A DNA stretch of 64,000 bases. Origin: Scrofimicrobium sp. R131. Its GTDB lineage: Bacteria; Actinomycetota; Actinomycetes; Actinomycetales; Actinomycetaceae. The notes beneath the pieces are model-generated. The model saw only the letters and a list, made by a program, of their open reading frames with translations. It had not been told where the DNA came from and ran no database searches. The translations under genes and the position numbers were made by a program. Where the stretch lies: positions 1,860,001-1,924,000 of the forward strand of contig NZ_CP138335.1 in assembly GCF_040256745.1 (NCBI RefSeq), read 5' to 3'. This document shows positions 20,877-28,861 of this stretch, piece after piece (the first letter of the stretch is position 1; every line of letters begins with the position of its first letter).

Positions 20877-21863
20877 ATGAGAATTGGCATCATTGGCGCT
20901 GGCCGCATCTCCAAGGTTCACGCTCGGGCCGTCGCGGCGCACCCCGAGGCAGAGCTGGTCCTGGTCGCCGACCCGGTCCTGTCCGCCGCACAGGCGCTGG
21001 TAGCCCAGTACGGTGGCCGGGCCACCGACGACCCCGACCAGGTGCTGACCGGGGTCGACATCGATGCCGTCATCATCTGCTCCCCCACCACCTTGCACGC
21101 TCAGCAGGTCCTGACTGCAGTTAGGGCCGGCAAGCCGGTCCTGTGCGAGAAGCCGGTGGCAGCCACCGTGGCGGAGGCGCGCGAGCTGGAACAGGCCCTG
21201 GCCGGACTGGATGCCCGCGTAATGGTCGGGTTCAACCGGCGTTTCGATCCCTCTTTTGCCGCCGCCAAGGCCGCGGCCCTGGCCGGAAAACTGGGCGAGG
21301 TGGAACAGGTGACCATCACCTCGCGCGACCCCGCAGCCCCCTCCAAGGAGTACATTGCCACTTCGGGCGGGATCTTCAAGGACATGAGCATCCACGACCT
21401 GGATATGGCTCAGTTCCTGATCGGCGAGATTGCCCAGCTGAGCGCGGTCGGGATGAACATGGACCCGGACCTGGTCGAAACCGGGGATTTTGACGGCGCC
21501 GTCGTCACCCTCGTGTCAAAAACCGGCAAGGTGGCTACCGTGATCAACTCGCGCCACTGTGCGACCGGCTACGACCAGCGGCTGGAGATCTTCGGGCAGG
21601 CGGGCTCCGCCGTGGTCGACAACCTGCGTCCCACTGCCCTGTCGCTCAACACGGCCGAGTATTCGGGAGCGCAGGACCCGTACCTGGACTTCTTCCTGGA
21701 CCGCTACGTCGAGGCCTACGCGCTGGAACTGGCCGCGTTTATCGAGGCGGTCCAGGCCGGTTCGCCCCTGTCCCCCTCACTGCACGACGGGGTTATCGCC
21801 CTGGAACTGGCAGCGGCGGCCGAGCAGGCAGCCCGAACAAACTCCACCGTCTTCCTCTCCTAA
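20877..21863 (+). CDS. iolG: Inositol 2-dehydrogenase (IolG), copy 1
   Basis: NAD-dependent dehydrogenase of the Gfo/Idh/MocA family that converts myo-inositol (or an isomer) to an inosose, the first step of inositol catabolism. 328 residues: Rossmann motif MRIGIIGAGRISKVHARAVA, CEKPVAATV with the catalytic-region lysine, GFNRRFDPSF, and GGIFKDMSIHDLDMAQFL with the active-site D and H. It has its own promoter and a strong terminator at 21878. A close paralogue lies at 42671. The two may act on different inositol isomers. Confidence 0.92.
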   Translation: MRIGIIGAGRISKVHARAVAAHPEAELVLVADPVLSAAQALVAQYGGRATDDPDQVLTGVDIDAVIICSPTTLHAQQVLTAVRAGKPVLCEKPVAATVAEARELEQALAGLDARVMVGFNRRFDPSFAAAKAAALAGKLGEVEQVTITSRDPAAPSKEYIATSGGIFKDMSIHDLDMAQFLIGEIAQLSAVGMNMDPDLVETGDFDGAVVTLVSKTGKVATVINSRHCATGYDQRLEIFGQAGSAVVDNLRPTALSLNTAEYSGAQDPYLDFFLDRYVEAYALELAAFIEAVQAGSPLSPSLHDGVIALELAAAAEQAARTNSTVFLS

Positions 21864-21877
21864 TCGCTCCTTCGAGC

Positions 21878-21912
21878 AGGGGTCGTCGTCCACCGGACGC
21901 CGACCCCTTTTT
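21878..21912 (+). terminator. Terminator after iolG copy 1
   Basis: AGGGGTCG (21878-21885) pairs with CGACCCCT (21901-21908), with TTTTT directly after. It lies 15 bp beyond the stop codon. Confidence 0.88.
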
Positions 21913-22361
21913 GTTCTGTCAACCTGCTCTAGCTTCGGCCCCGACCGAGGGTGAAAACCATCGGCCCGGGTCCAAATTACGGACGCCCGTTTGTCTTGTC
22001 ATTAAATGCGCCACCCGCCCGGATTGGCGTCCTGGTGCGGCTCTTCCGCGCGCCGATTGCGTTATGTATCGGGCGTTCTAGTAACCTATGGGCGTCGCCC
22101 TTTAGCTAGGAGAGCTCTTCCGTGTTACCAAACCGTGACCTTTGTTTGCCCGTCGGGATGCCAGTTAAAAATCCTCACCCCCGGGTCGATGTTATAACTT
22201 TGAGACAACAACCGAGGCACATTCTGCTCAAATGACTTGACATAGTCTAGGACTAATGTCAGCATTGCCTAACAAGACGAGGCACTAGTCATAGACGACC
22301 GACCGGGATCGCCCCGGGCACTGTCCAGCAGTAAACGAAAAGATCAGCAAGGAGGCTGAGG
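21913..22361 (+). other. Long leader/regulatory gap before the sugar ABC operon
   Basis: No convincing gene is visible in this 450-bp stretch; its frames lack start signals and family-like sequence. It includes an imperfect dyad at 22237-22261 and presumably the promoter of the downstream ABC operon. The length would allow a long 5' leader, but I cannot identify a known riboswitch. Confidence 0.5.
22237..22266 (+). promoter_or_regulatory. Quasi-palindromic operator candidate before the ABC operon
   Basis: TGACATAGTC (22238-22247) and GACTAATGTCA (22251-22261) form an inverted repeat with one bulged base around TAG. It shares ACATAGTC with the iolC/gntR intergenic region (40575-40582), and TAATGTCAG with the candidate operator before the 31552-32745 dehydrogenase. 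It includes a TTGACA that could serve as a -35 element. Confidence 0.5.
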
Positions 22362-23930
22362 GTGAGTACACCTGCAACCAGCACCGAAGCCGGCCCCGGC
22401 GCGTCCGCCGGGGAGATCCTGCTTGAAGCTCGGGGAATCTCCAAGTCATTCCCCGGGGTGAAGGCACTCCAAAACGTGGACTTTACGCTCCGCGGAGGCC
22501 AAATCCACGCGCTCGTCGGAGAGAACGGCGCCGGCAAGTCAACCCTGATGAAGATCCTCTCCGGCATCTACCAGCCGGACGAGGGGGAGATTCGCTACCG
22601 CGGGAAGCAGATCACCCTGCCAAACCCGCTGTCAGCCCAGCAGACCGGCATCTCGGTGATTCACCAGGAGTTCTTCCTGATGAACCACCTGACGGTCGCG
22701 CAGAACATGTTTATCGGGCGCGAGCCCAAGCGGTTCGGGGGCCTACTGAACGACGAACACGCCCTGAACAAGAAGGCCGGGGAACTACTGGACCGGCTCG
22801 GCGTCAAGATTGACCCCCGAATCCAGGTGGGCCGGCTGACGGTAGCGGCCCAGCAGATGGTGGAGATCGCCAAGGCGCTCTCGTTCAACTCGTCCGTGCT
22901 GATCATGGACGAGCCGACTGCCGCCCTGACCGACTCTGAAGTGGACACCCTGTTCGGCATCATGGACAACTTCGTCACCTCCGACACCGGGATCGTCTAC
23001 ATCTCTCACCGGATGGAAGAAATTAGGCGCAAGGCCACCGAGGTGACCGTGCTGCGCGACGGCACCCTCGTCGAAACCCGGTCGGCCCAGGACCTGACGA
23101 TTCCGGAAATCATCAAGCTGATGGTCGGCCGGGAGATCGCGGCCGATGTCCGGCCCGAACCCCGCGCCGAAACCGAGCCGGTGCTGGAGGTCGAGCACCT
23201 CGGCACCTCCGACCTGCTCAAGGATGTCAGCTTCACCCTGGAGAAGGGCGAGATCCTTGGCTTTGCCGGGCTGATGGGCGCCGGTCGGACCGAAACCGCC
23301 CGGGCCCTGATCGGCGCCGACCCGCGCACAGGGGGCACGGTCAAGATCAACGGGAAAGTGGCCCGCATTTCGAGCCCACGCGACGCGGTCGCCCAGGGGA
23401 TTGGCTACCTGTCCGAAGACCGGAAGCGCTACGGCCTGATTCTGAACCAGGACGTGACCGCCAATACGGTTCTGCCCTCGCTCAGCAAGTTCACTCGGGC
23501 CGGCCTGCTCGAAGACGGGAAGATGCGCGAAGTGGCCAGCAAGTGGGTGGAGGTCCTGCGGACCCGAACCCCCTCGGTCCGCCAGCGGATCCGCAACCTG
23601 TCGGGCGGCAACCAGCAAAAGGTCGTCCTGGCCAAATGGCTGGAACGGGACTGCGACGTCCTGATCTTTGACGAGCCGACCCGCGGAATCGACGTCGGCG
23701 CCAAGCAGGAGATCTACGACCTACTCGACCAACTCACCGACCAGGGCAAGTCCATCATCATGATCTCTTCCGAGATGGAAGAGATCCTGCGGATGTCCGA
23801 TCGGATTGCAGTGATGTGCGACGGGCGCATCACGGGGTTCCTCTCCAACGAGGAAGCCACCCAAGAAAACATCATGGAACTAGCGACCAAATTCCAAGAC
23901 CTGGAAAAGCAGACAAGTGAGGCTGCCTAA
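22362..23930 (+). CDS. Sugar ABC transporter ATP-binding protein (tandem ATPase)
   Basis: A 522-residue protein with two ABC domains, as in RbsA/XylG-type importers. First half: Walker A GENGAGKST, signature-like LTVAAQQMVEIAKAL and Walker B LIMDEPTAAL. Second half: degenerate Walker A GLMGAGRTE, signature LSGGNQQKVVLAKWL and LIFDEPTRGIDVG. Starts at a GTG after AAGGAGGCTGAGG. Its stop overlaps the permease start. Flanked by iol genes, so the likely cargo is inositol or a related sugar. Confidence 0.94.
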   Translation: MSTPATSTEAGPGASAGEILLEARGISKSFPGVKALQNVDFTLRGGQIHALVGENGAGKSTLMKILSGIYQPDEGEIRYRGKQITLPNPLSAQQTGISVIHQEFFLMNHLTVAQNMFIGREPKRFGGLLNDEHALNKKAGELLDRLGVKIDPRIQVGRLTVAAQQMVEIAKALSFNSSVLIMDEPTAALTDSEVDTLFGIMDNFVTSDTGIVYISHRMEEIRRKATEVTVLRDGTLVETRSAQDLTIPEIIKLMVGREIAADVRPEPRAETEPVLEVEHLGTSDLLKDVSFTLEKGEILGFAGLMGAGRTETARALIGADPRTGGTVKINGKVARISSPRDAVAQGIGYLSEDRKRYGLILNQDVTANTVLPSLSKFTRAGLLEDGKMREVASKWVEVLRTRTPSVRQRIRNLSGGNQQKVVLAKWLERDCDVLIFDEPTRGIDVGAKQEIYDLLDQLTDQGKSIIMISSEMEEILRMSDRIAVMCDGRITGFLSNEEATQENIMELATKFQDLEKQTSEAA

Positions 23931-24943
23931 TGTCAACGACCACTGACGCGATTAGCACCAACACGCAGAAACGCCGGGGTCTGCCCGAGCACTACAAGGC
24001 GTTCTTGCAGCAAGCGATGATCGTCCTCGTCCTGATCCTACTCATGGTGTTCTTCACCGTGATGAAGCCGACCTTTGCCAGCTGGTCCAACATTTCCTCG
24101 CTGCTCCTGGCCTCGGTGGTGACGGGGATTCAGGCCCTGGGCCTCTCGTTCGTCATCGCCACCGGCGGGATCGACCTGACCCCCGGCCTCGGGATGGCGG
24201 CCACCTCGGTCTTCGCGGCCCTCCTAATTGCGCACGAGGGCGGGCTGGGCCTGCCGCTGTGGGTTGGGATTATCGGCGGGCTGGCCGCCGGTGCCCTGCT
24301 AGGGGTGATCAACGGTTTCCTGGTCTCCTACGTCAGAATGCAGCCAATGATCGCCACCCTAGCCATGATGATGGTCTGTTGGGGCGCCGCCCTGGTGATG
24401 GCCAACGGCAAAACCATCTCGCTGCGCTCGGTTACCGGCTACGACCAGATCGCGGTGGGTGAGCTGATCCCGGGGGTCCCCAACGGCGTCCTGATCCTGG
24501 TGGTGCTGGCGATCATCGCCGGGGTCCTGATGAACAAGACTTCGGTCGGGCGCTACGCGCTGGCGATCGGCTCCAACGAGGAAGCCACCCGCATTTCCGG
24601 GGTCAACACCCAACGCTGGAAGGTCCTGGCCTACGTAATTGCCGGTGTCTTCACCGGAATCTCCGGGATCCTGATGTCATCTCGCCTATCGGCCGCCCAG
24701 CCCACCCTGGGTCAGGGCTACGAAATGTACGCCATCGCGGCGGCCGTTATCGGCGGCACCTCGCTGCGCGGCGGACGCGCCTCGATCTTCGGGGCCGTCA
24801 TCGGCGCGGTTACCATTCAGACCCTCTTCAACGGTCTGACCGTGATGGGGGTTCAGGACCAGTGGCAAAAGGTTGTCCTGGGCCTGGTCGTCCTGATCGC
24901 CGTCTTCGTCGACATTATGCGTCGCGGCGGCAAAGAAGAATAG
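23930..24943 (+). CDS. Sugar ABC transporter permease (RbsC-like)
   Basis: A 337-residue inner-membrane permease with about nine to ten hydrophobic segments. The family motif GGIDLTPGLGMAATS and AIGSNEEATRISGVNTQRWK (the ATPase-contact loop, about residues 209-228) are clear, and the end GGTSLRGGRASIFGAVIGA is typical of ribose/inositol-type permeases. The start overlaps the ATPase stop codon by one base, so they are translationally coupled. Confidence 0.93.
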   Translation: MSTTTDAISTNTQKRRGLPEHYKAFLQQAMIVLVLILLMVFFTVMKPTFASWSNISSLLLASVVTGIQALGLSFVIATGGIDLTPGLGMAATSVFAALLIAHEGGLGLPLWVGIIGGLAAGALLGVINGFLVSYVRMQPMIATLAMMMVCWGAALVMANGKTISLRSVTGYDQIAVGELIPGVPNGVLILVVLAIIAGVLMNKTSVGRYALAIGSNEEATRISGVNTQRWKVLAYVIAGVFTGISGILMSSRLSAAQPTLGQGYEMYAIAAAVIGGTSLRGGRASIFGAVIGAVTIQTLFNGLTVMGVQDQWQKVVLGLVVLIAVFVDIMRRGGKEE

Positions 24944-24989
24944 TCCCCTCCCAACGATCCAAGAAACCCATTTGATGAGGAGAAACATT

Positions 24990-25985
24990 GTGAAGAAGCA
25001 AACCCTGGCCGCAACGGCCGCCCTGGTTCTCGCCGCGTCGCTGGGGGCTTGTTCCAGCGGCTCTGACGGGGCCGCCTCGGGCGAGTCCGCGGCTCCCGGT
25101 GGCGACGGGTCCGCCTCGGGCCGCATTGCCCTGATTGCCAAAGCCAACTCGGCCGAATACTGGATGCGAGTCAAAGAAGGCGCTATGGCCGCCGGCAAAG
25201 ACCTCGGCATCGAAGTGACCTTCAATGGCCCCGACACCGAATCCGAAGGCGACAAGCAGCTGAACCAGCTGGACTCGGCCATCAACGACGCCCCCATGGC
25301 GATCGGCTTCGCCCCGCAGGACGGCGCGCAGGACGGCGCCCCCCGCCTGATGGACAAGGCGAACGAGGCCGGCATTCCCGTGATCATCTTCGACACACCG
25401 TTGAGCAGCTCTGACGTTCCGATCGCCACCGTCGCCTCCGACAACGAGGGGATGGGGGCCGAGGCCGCCGAGCAGATGGCCGAGATGATTGGCAACAAAG
25501 GAAAGGTAGCCATCATCGCCCACGGTGAGGTCGGCACCGCCGCCGCCCGTCGCGACGGCTTCAAGAACTGGCTGGCGGAGAACGCCCCCGACGTGGAAGT
25601 GGTTGACGTCCAAAACGGCGAGTCTGATCCCGCCAAGTCCCGTGACAAGGCCCAGGGCATCCTGCAGGCGCACCCGGACCTGGTTGGCTTCTACGGCACT
25701 GACGACGACTCGACCATCGCGATTGCCGACGAGGTGGCCTCCAAGGACATGGACGTGAAGATCATCGGGGTGGACTCCAGCCCCGACGTGATCACCCTGC
25801 TGAAGGAAGGCAAGATCAACGGCGTCATCGTCCAGAACCCGTTCGGGATGGGCTACAAGACCGTGGAACTGCTCTACAAGGCAGCCCAGGGCGAAATGCC
25901 GGCTGAGAAGAACATCGTCTCTGAGTCGCTGTGGGTCACCCAGGAGAACCTGGAAGACCCGGAGGTGCAGCAGGTCATCGGCTAA
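24990..25985 (+). CDS. Sugar ABC transporter substrate-binding lipoprotein
   Basis: A 331-residue lipoprotein of the periplasmic-binding type I (ribose/inositol-like) family. Signal peptide MKKQTLAATAALVLAASLGAC with lipobox LGAC, then a Ser/Gly/Ala linker and RIALIAKANSAEYWMRVKEGAM. The DTPLSSSDVP and GTDDDSTIAIADEV segments are ligand-pocket regions of this family. The GTG at 24990 is chosen for GAGGAG seven bases upstream; two earlier in-frame codons are less likely. Last gene of the importer operon, followed by a large terminator hairpin. Confidence 0.92.
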   Translation: MKKQTLAATAALVLAASLGACSSGSDGAASGESAAPGGDGSASGRIALIAKANSAEYWMRVKEGAMAAGKDLGIEVTFNGPDTESEGDKQLNQLDSAINDAPMAIGFAPQDGAQDGAPRLMDKANEAGIPVIIFDTPLSSSDVPIATVASDNEGMGAEAAEQMAEMIGNKGKVAIIAHGEVGTAAARRDGFKNWLAENAPDVEVVDVQNGESDPAKSRDKAQGILQAHPDLVGFYGTDDDSTIAIADEVASKDMDVKIIGVDSSPDVITLLKEGKINGVIVQNPFGMGYKTVELLYKAAQGEMPAEKNIVSESLWVTQENLEDPEVQQVIG

Positions 25986-26000
25986 CCAGCCGCAGACGGG

Positions 26001-26086
26001 CGGGGCCACCAGGCGTGCCCCTTCGAGCCTGAACCGAGCAGTTCGGTTTGGGTTCGGGGGCGGGCCGGTGGCCCCGTCCTTTTGTC
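26001..26086 (+). terminator. Large terminator after the ABC operon
   Basis: CGGGGCCACC (26001-26010) pairs perfectly with GGTGGCCCCG (26067-26076), followed by TCCTTTTG. The long loop contains a smaller AACCGA/TCGGTT stem. It lies 15 bp beyond the binding-protein stop codon. Confidence 0.75.
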
Positions 26087-26090
26087 TGCG

Positions 26091-26178
26091 CCGGGTGGGG
26101 GTGGGGTTGTGGGGGTTTGCGGGTGGGGTTGGGGGTTCGGAGGTGGGGGGTGCTGGGGTTTGCGGGTGTGGGTGTAGC
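26091..26178 (+). repeat. G-rich tract with quadruplex-forming runs
   Basis: The plus strand has at least nine runs of three or more G within 88 bp, for example GGGTGGGGGTGGGGTTGTGG at 26093 onward. It is non-coding and lies directly before repeat field C. Confidence 0.75.
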
Positions 26179-26186
26179 TGAACGCT

Positions 26187-26423
26187 GGCAAACATGCCCA
26201 AACGCTGGCAAAACCCGGGCCCACACCCCCAAATCAGCCCAAACAGCCAACGTTTGCCAGCACTTGGATACGTTTGCCAACGCCAGAACATGGCAAACAT
26301 GCCCAAACGCTGGCAAAACCCCGACCTACACCCCTAAACCGGCCTAAAGAGCCAACGTTTGCCAACACTTGACTACCTGTGCCATCAATTGGACACGTTT
26401 GCCAGCACTTGGATACGTTTGCG
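26187..26423. repeat. Repeat field C: paired GGCAAA/TTTGCC units with fixed spacing, extended
   Basis: Units lie at 26187 and 26207 (forward), 26253 and 26273 (reverse), 26292 and 26312 (forward), 26358, a decayed copy at 26378 (TGTGCC), 26398 and a variant at 26418 (TTTGCG). The 20/46/20/19/20/46/20 distances match fields A and B exactly, and the last arm is expanded to four units, still at 20-bp steps. It lies between the convergent ends of the ABC operon and a dehydrogenase gene. Confidence 0.9.
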
Positions 26424-26444
26424 AGCACCCAGGCCGCAGCCGGA

Positions 26445-27578
26445 CTACCGGCCCATGTTGATGACAGCGCGCCCCTGAATGTGCCCTTGGCGCAGTTGCT
26501 CGTACCCGTCGGCGACCTGGTCAAGGGTGAACTCGGCCGACACGATGTCTCCGTAGCGGATCACGTCCTCGGCCGCCAGCCGGACCACTTCGGGCAGGTC
26601 CTGCCGGGTCCGCGCGCCGTAGGAGCCAACGATGCTCTGCGAGCGGCGCACCAGCCGATTGATTTCCACCGGTGCCGTCTGCACGCCCGCCCCCAATCCC
26701 ACGGGGACCATCCGACCACCGTCGCGGATCACGTCGAGGGCGGTCACCCAGGTTTCGGGTCGACCCAACACCTCAAAGGCCACGTCCACTCCCCGCCCGC
26801 CGGTCAGTTCCAGGACCCGCGCCCGGGCGTCTTCAGTGGCCGAGTTGACGGTGGCTGTAGCGCCCAGTTCCACCGCTGCTGCCAGCTTGTCGTTGGCCAC
26901 GTCGATGGCGATGATGTCCTTCGCCCCAAATGCCCGCGCCAGCTGGATGATGTTGGATCCAACCCCACCCACTGCCACCACGGCGACGGATTCGCCGAAC
27001 TGGAGGTTGGCCCCGCGGCGGACAGCTCCGTAGGCGGTCATGGCCGCACAGCCGAGGATCGCGCCCTTGACCGGGTCGATCTCCGGGGGCAGCGGCGCCA
27101 CCGAGGTCGCGGGGATGACCGCGTACTCGGCCAGCCCGCCCATGGAGTACATCTGGATGGGGTTCCCGTCCAGGTCGGCCAGGCGGGTCTGCCCGTCGTA
27201 CAGGGTGCCGCGCAGCCGGTTCAGATCAAAGAAGGGTGCGCAGAGGTCGTCCCGCCCGGCCGCGCAGGCTTCACACTGACCGCAGGGCATCAGGAACGCC
27301 CCGGCCACCGCCTCCCCCACCTGCAGGCCGTAGTGCTCGTTGGCCGGACCCAGCTCGACAATCTCGCCGGCAACTTCGTGGCCCAGCACGCAGGGCAGGG
27401 GGAACTTGATTGCGCCTCCGATGACGTGCAGGTCCGAGTGGCACAGCCCGCAGGAGTTTACTTTGATCAGTACCTCGCCCGCTTTCGGGTGCGGAGTGCG
27501 AATGGTTTCAATCTGGAGGCCCTGGTCGTAGTCTCGCAGGACCGCAGCGCGCATTGTTTCGGGAATTTCAGGACTCAT
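26445..27578 (-). CDS. Zinc-dependent alcohol dehydrogenase-family protein
   Basis: A 377-residue medium-chain dehydrogenase/reductase. Catalytic zinc ligands are in GLCHSDLH and GHEVAGEIVELG; the structural-zinc cysteines lie in CGQCEACAAGRDDLCAPF; the nucleotide-binding motif is VVAVGGVGSNIIQLARAFGA (about residues 195-214). The ATG at 27578 follows AAGGAGCCCAGC; the longer frame has no support. It stands alone on the minus strand within the inositol region, and TGTCAATACA at 27661 resembles the inferred operator. It might oxidise an inositol-derived polyol or aldehyde; that is a guess. Confidence 0.88.
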   Translation of the reverse strand: MSPEIPETMRAAVLRDYDQGLQIETIRTPHPKAGEVLIKVNSCGLCHSDLHVIGGAIKFPLPCVLGHEVAGEIVELGPANEHYGLQVGEAVAGAFLMPCGQCEACAAGRDDLCAPFFDLNRLRGTLYDGQTRLADLDGNPIQMYSMGGLAEYAVIPATSVAPLPPEIDPVKGAILGCAAMTAYGAVRRGANLQFGESVAVVAVGGVGSNIIQLARAFGAKDIIAIDVANDKLAAAVELGATATVNSATEDARARVLELTGGRGVDVAFEVLGRPETWVTALDVIRDGGRMVPVGLGAGVQTAPVEINRLVRRSQSIVGSYGARTRQDLPEVVRLAAEDVIRYGDIVSAEFTLDQVADGYEQLRQGHIQGRAVINMGR

Positions 27579-27660
27579 GCTGGGCTCCTTAGCCAAAAGG
27601 TTGATGGATCGCATAGCCGGAAGAGCGATCACTTTTCATCGTAAGGATCCGTTCGCACTA

Positions 27661-27670
27661 TGTCAATACA
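27661..27670. promoter_or_regulatory. Weak operator-like dyad upstream of the zinc dehydrogenase
   Basis: TGTCAATACA has the TGT...ACA ends of the iol operator candidates but a different centre, 83 bp ahead of the dehydrogenase start. Low confidence. Confidence 0.25.
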
Positions 27671-27735
27671 AAGTATCCCGTAAAGCCGCCTCAACCTAAC
27701 AAAGCTCAGGACGTGAGTCCCGGAAATAAGACAAA

Positions 27736-27766
27736 AGCCCGGGGTGTATCAGGTACACCCCGGGCT
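27736..27766 (-). terminator. iolE terminator
   Basis: AGCCCGGGGTGTA (27736-27748) and TACACCCCGGGCT (27754-27766) form a perfect 13-bp stem with a five-base loop, 15 bp past the iolE stop. TTTTGTCTT follows on the minus strand. Confidence 0.92.
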
Positions 27767-27780
27767 ATTTGTTAGGTCGC

Positions 27781-28668
27781 TCAGACGCCCAGCTGCTCCC
27801 GCAGGTAGGCGCGTGCGATCAGCGCGTATTCGAGCGGGTTGGCGATGGCCGGGTCCTGCTCGGCCTCCACCAGGAACCAACCTTCGTAGTCGGAATCGAC
27901 CACCGGCTGCAAGATGGCCTTGAAGTCCGTCGCACCGTCACCGGGGACGGTAAAGGCGCCGGCCAGGATCGCATCCAGGAAGCTCATCCCCTCTGCCTTC
28001 ACCCGGGCCACCACGTCCTCCCGCACATCTTTCAGGTGCACGTGCCCAATCCGATCCAGGTATTTGGCCACGAAGTAGTTGGGGTCCTCCCCGGAGAACT
28101 TCAGGTGTCCCACATCCAGCAGCAGCTTGACCTTGCTCGGATCGGTCGCGGCCATCAGGCGGTCAATCTCTTCGGTGGTCTGCACCCCGGTGCCCATGTG
28201 GTGGTGGTAGGCGAGGCGGAGCCCCTTTTCAGCGGCCACGTCACCCAGCTCGTTCAGCCCCCGGGCAAGGCGATCCCACTCCTCGTCGGTGAAGGAAGGC
28301 TTATCCGCAAAGACGCTCTTGTCGCGCATCCCCTGGATCGAGTGCCCCTGCTCTGCAATGTTGATGCAGTCGGCGCCCAGCGCGTGCAGGTAGTCGCGAA
28401 ACTCGATGAAACGAGCCTTTTCTTCCTCAAAGTCACCGGTGGTGAGGAATGCGCTGAACCAGGCGGCCGCGATCCGGATCCCCCGCAGGTCCAGTTCGTG
28501 CTTCAGCACCTGGGCGTCCTTCGGGTACTTGTTGCCAATCTCGGTTCCGGCATATCCGGCCAGCGCCACTTCGCTGAGGATCTGCTGGTAGGTTGTTTCG
28601 GCTCCCAGGCTGGGCATGTCGTCATTCACCCACGCGATCGGGGCGCACCCAACTTCAATCTTGCTCAT
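27781..28668 (-). CDS. iolE: Myo-inosose-2 dehydratase (IolE)
   Basis: Second enzyme of inositol catabolism: dehydrates 2-keto-myo-inositol to the trihydroxycyclohexane-dione. 295 residues, the family length, with the xylose-isomerase-like TIM barrel. Opening VGCAPIAWVNDDMPSLG and GYAGTEIGNKYPKD are IolE signatures; metal ligands are expected in the AYHHHMGTGVQ, LLLDVGHLKFSG and GHVHLKDVR segments. It is a single-gene unit with a perfect terminator, and an operator-like dyad lies 69 bp upstream of its start. Confidence 0.93.
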   Translation of the reverse strand: MSKIEVGCAPIAWVNDDMPSLGAETTYQQILSEVALAGYAGTEIGNKYPKDAQVLKHELDLRGIRIAAAWFSAFLTTGDFEEEKARFIEFRDYLHALGADCINIAEQGHSIQGMRDKSVFADKPSFTDEEWDRLARGLNELGDVAAEKGLRLAYHHHMGTGVQTTEEIDRLMAATDPSKVKLLLDVGHLKFSGEDPNYFVAKYLDRIGHVHLKDVREDVVARVKAEGMSFLDAILAGAFTVPGDGATDFKAILQPVVDSDYEGWFLVEAEQDPAIANPLEYALIARAYLREQLGV

Positions 28669-28736
28669 CTTTGAGTTCTCCTTTTATCGGCAGCAGACTG
28701 CGATTTCGATCGGCCCGCACCTCGGTGCCGTTCTTA

Positions 28737-28746
28737 TGTTCTATCA
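28737..28746. promoter_or_regulatory. Candidate inositol-regulon operator before iolE
   Basis: TGTTCTATCA matches TGTTCTAACA with one change. It lies 69 bp upstream of the iolE start, and a TATGAT -10-like hexamer on the minus strand overlaps its edge. Confidence 0.5.
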
Positions 28747-28861
28747 TATAGGGAAGCTGACCGTTGACATAGGGGTCAAGGGTCCTTCCGAATCGTTTCG
28801 GACCTCCGTTGTCCCCGGCACTTGCCCCGGCTAGATTAGGTGAGACTGACAAAGGAGACCC

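Noticed and set aside
26187-26423. CRISPR array, suggested by regular short repeats
   Set aside because: Repeats are too short, alternate in orientation, have 20-bp steps with no true spacers, and no cas genes are visible.
28768-28790. TTGACA near the nucleoside hydrolase as a promoter
   Set aside because: No acceptable -10 hexamer at the right distance.
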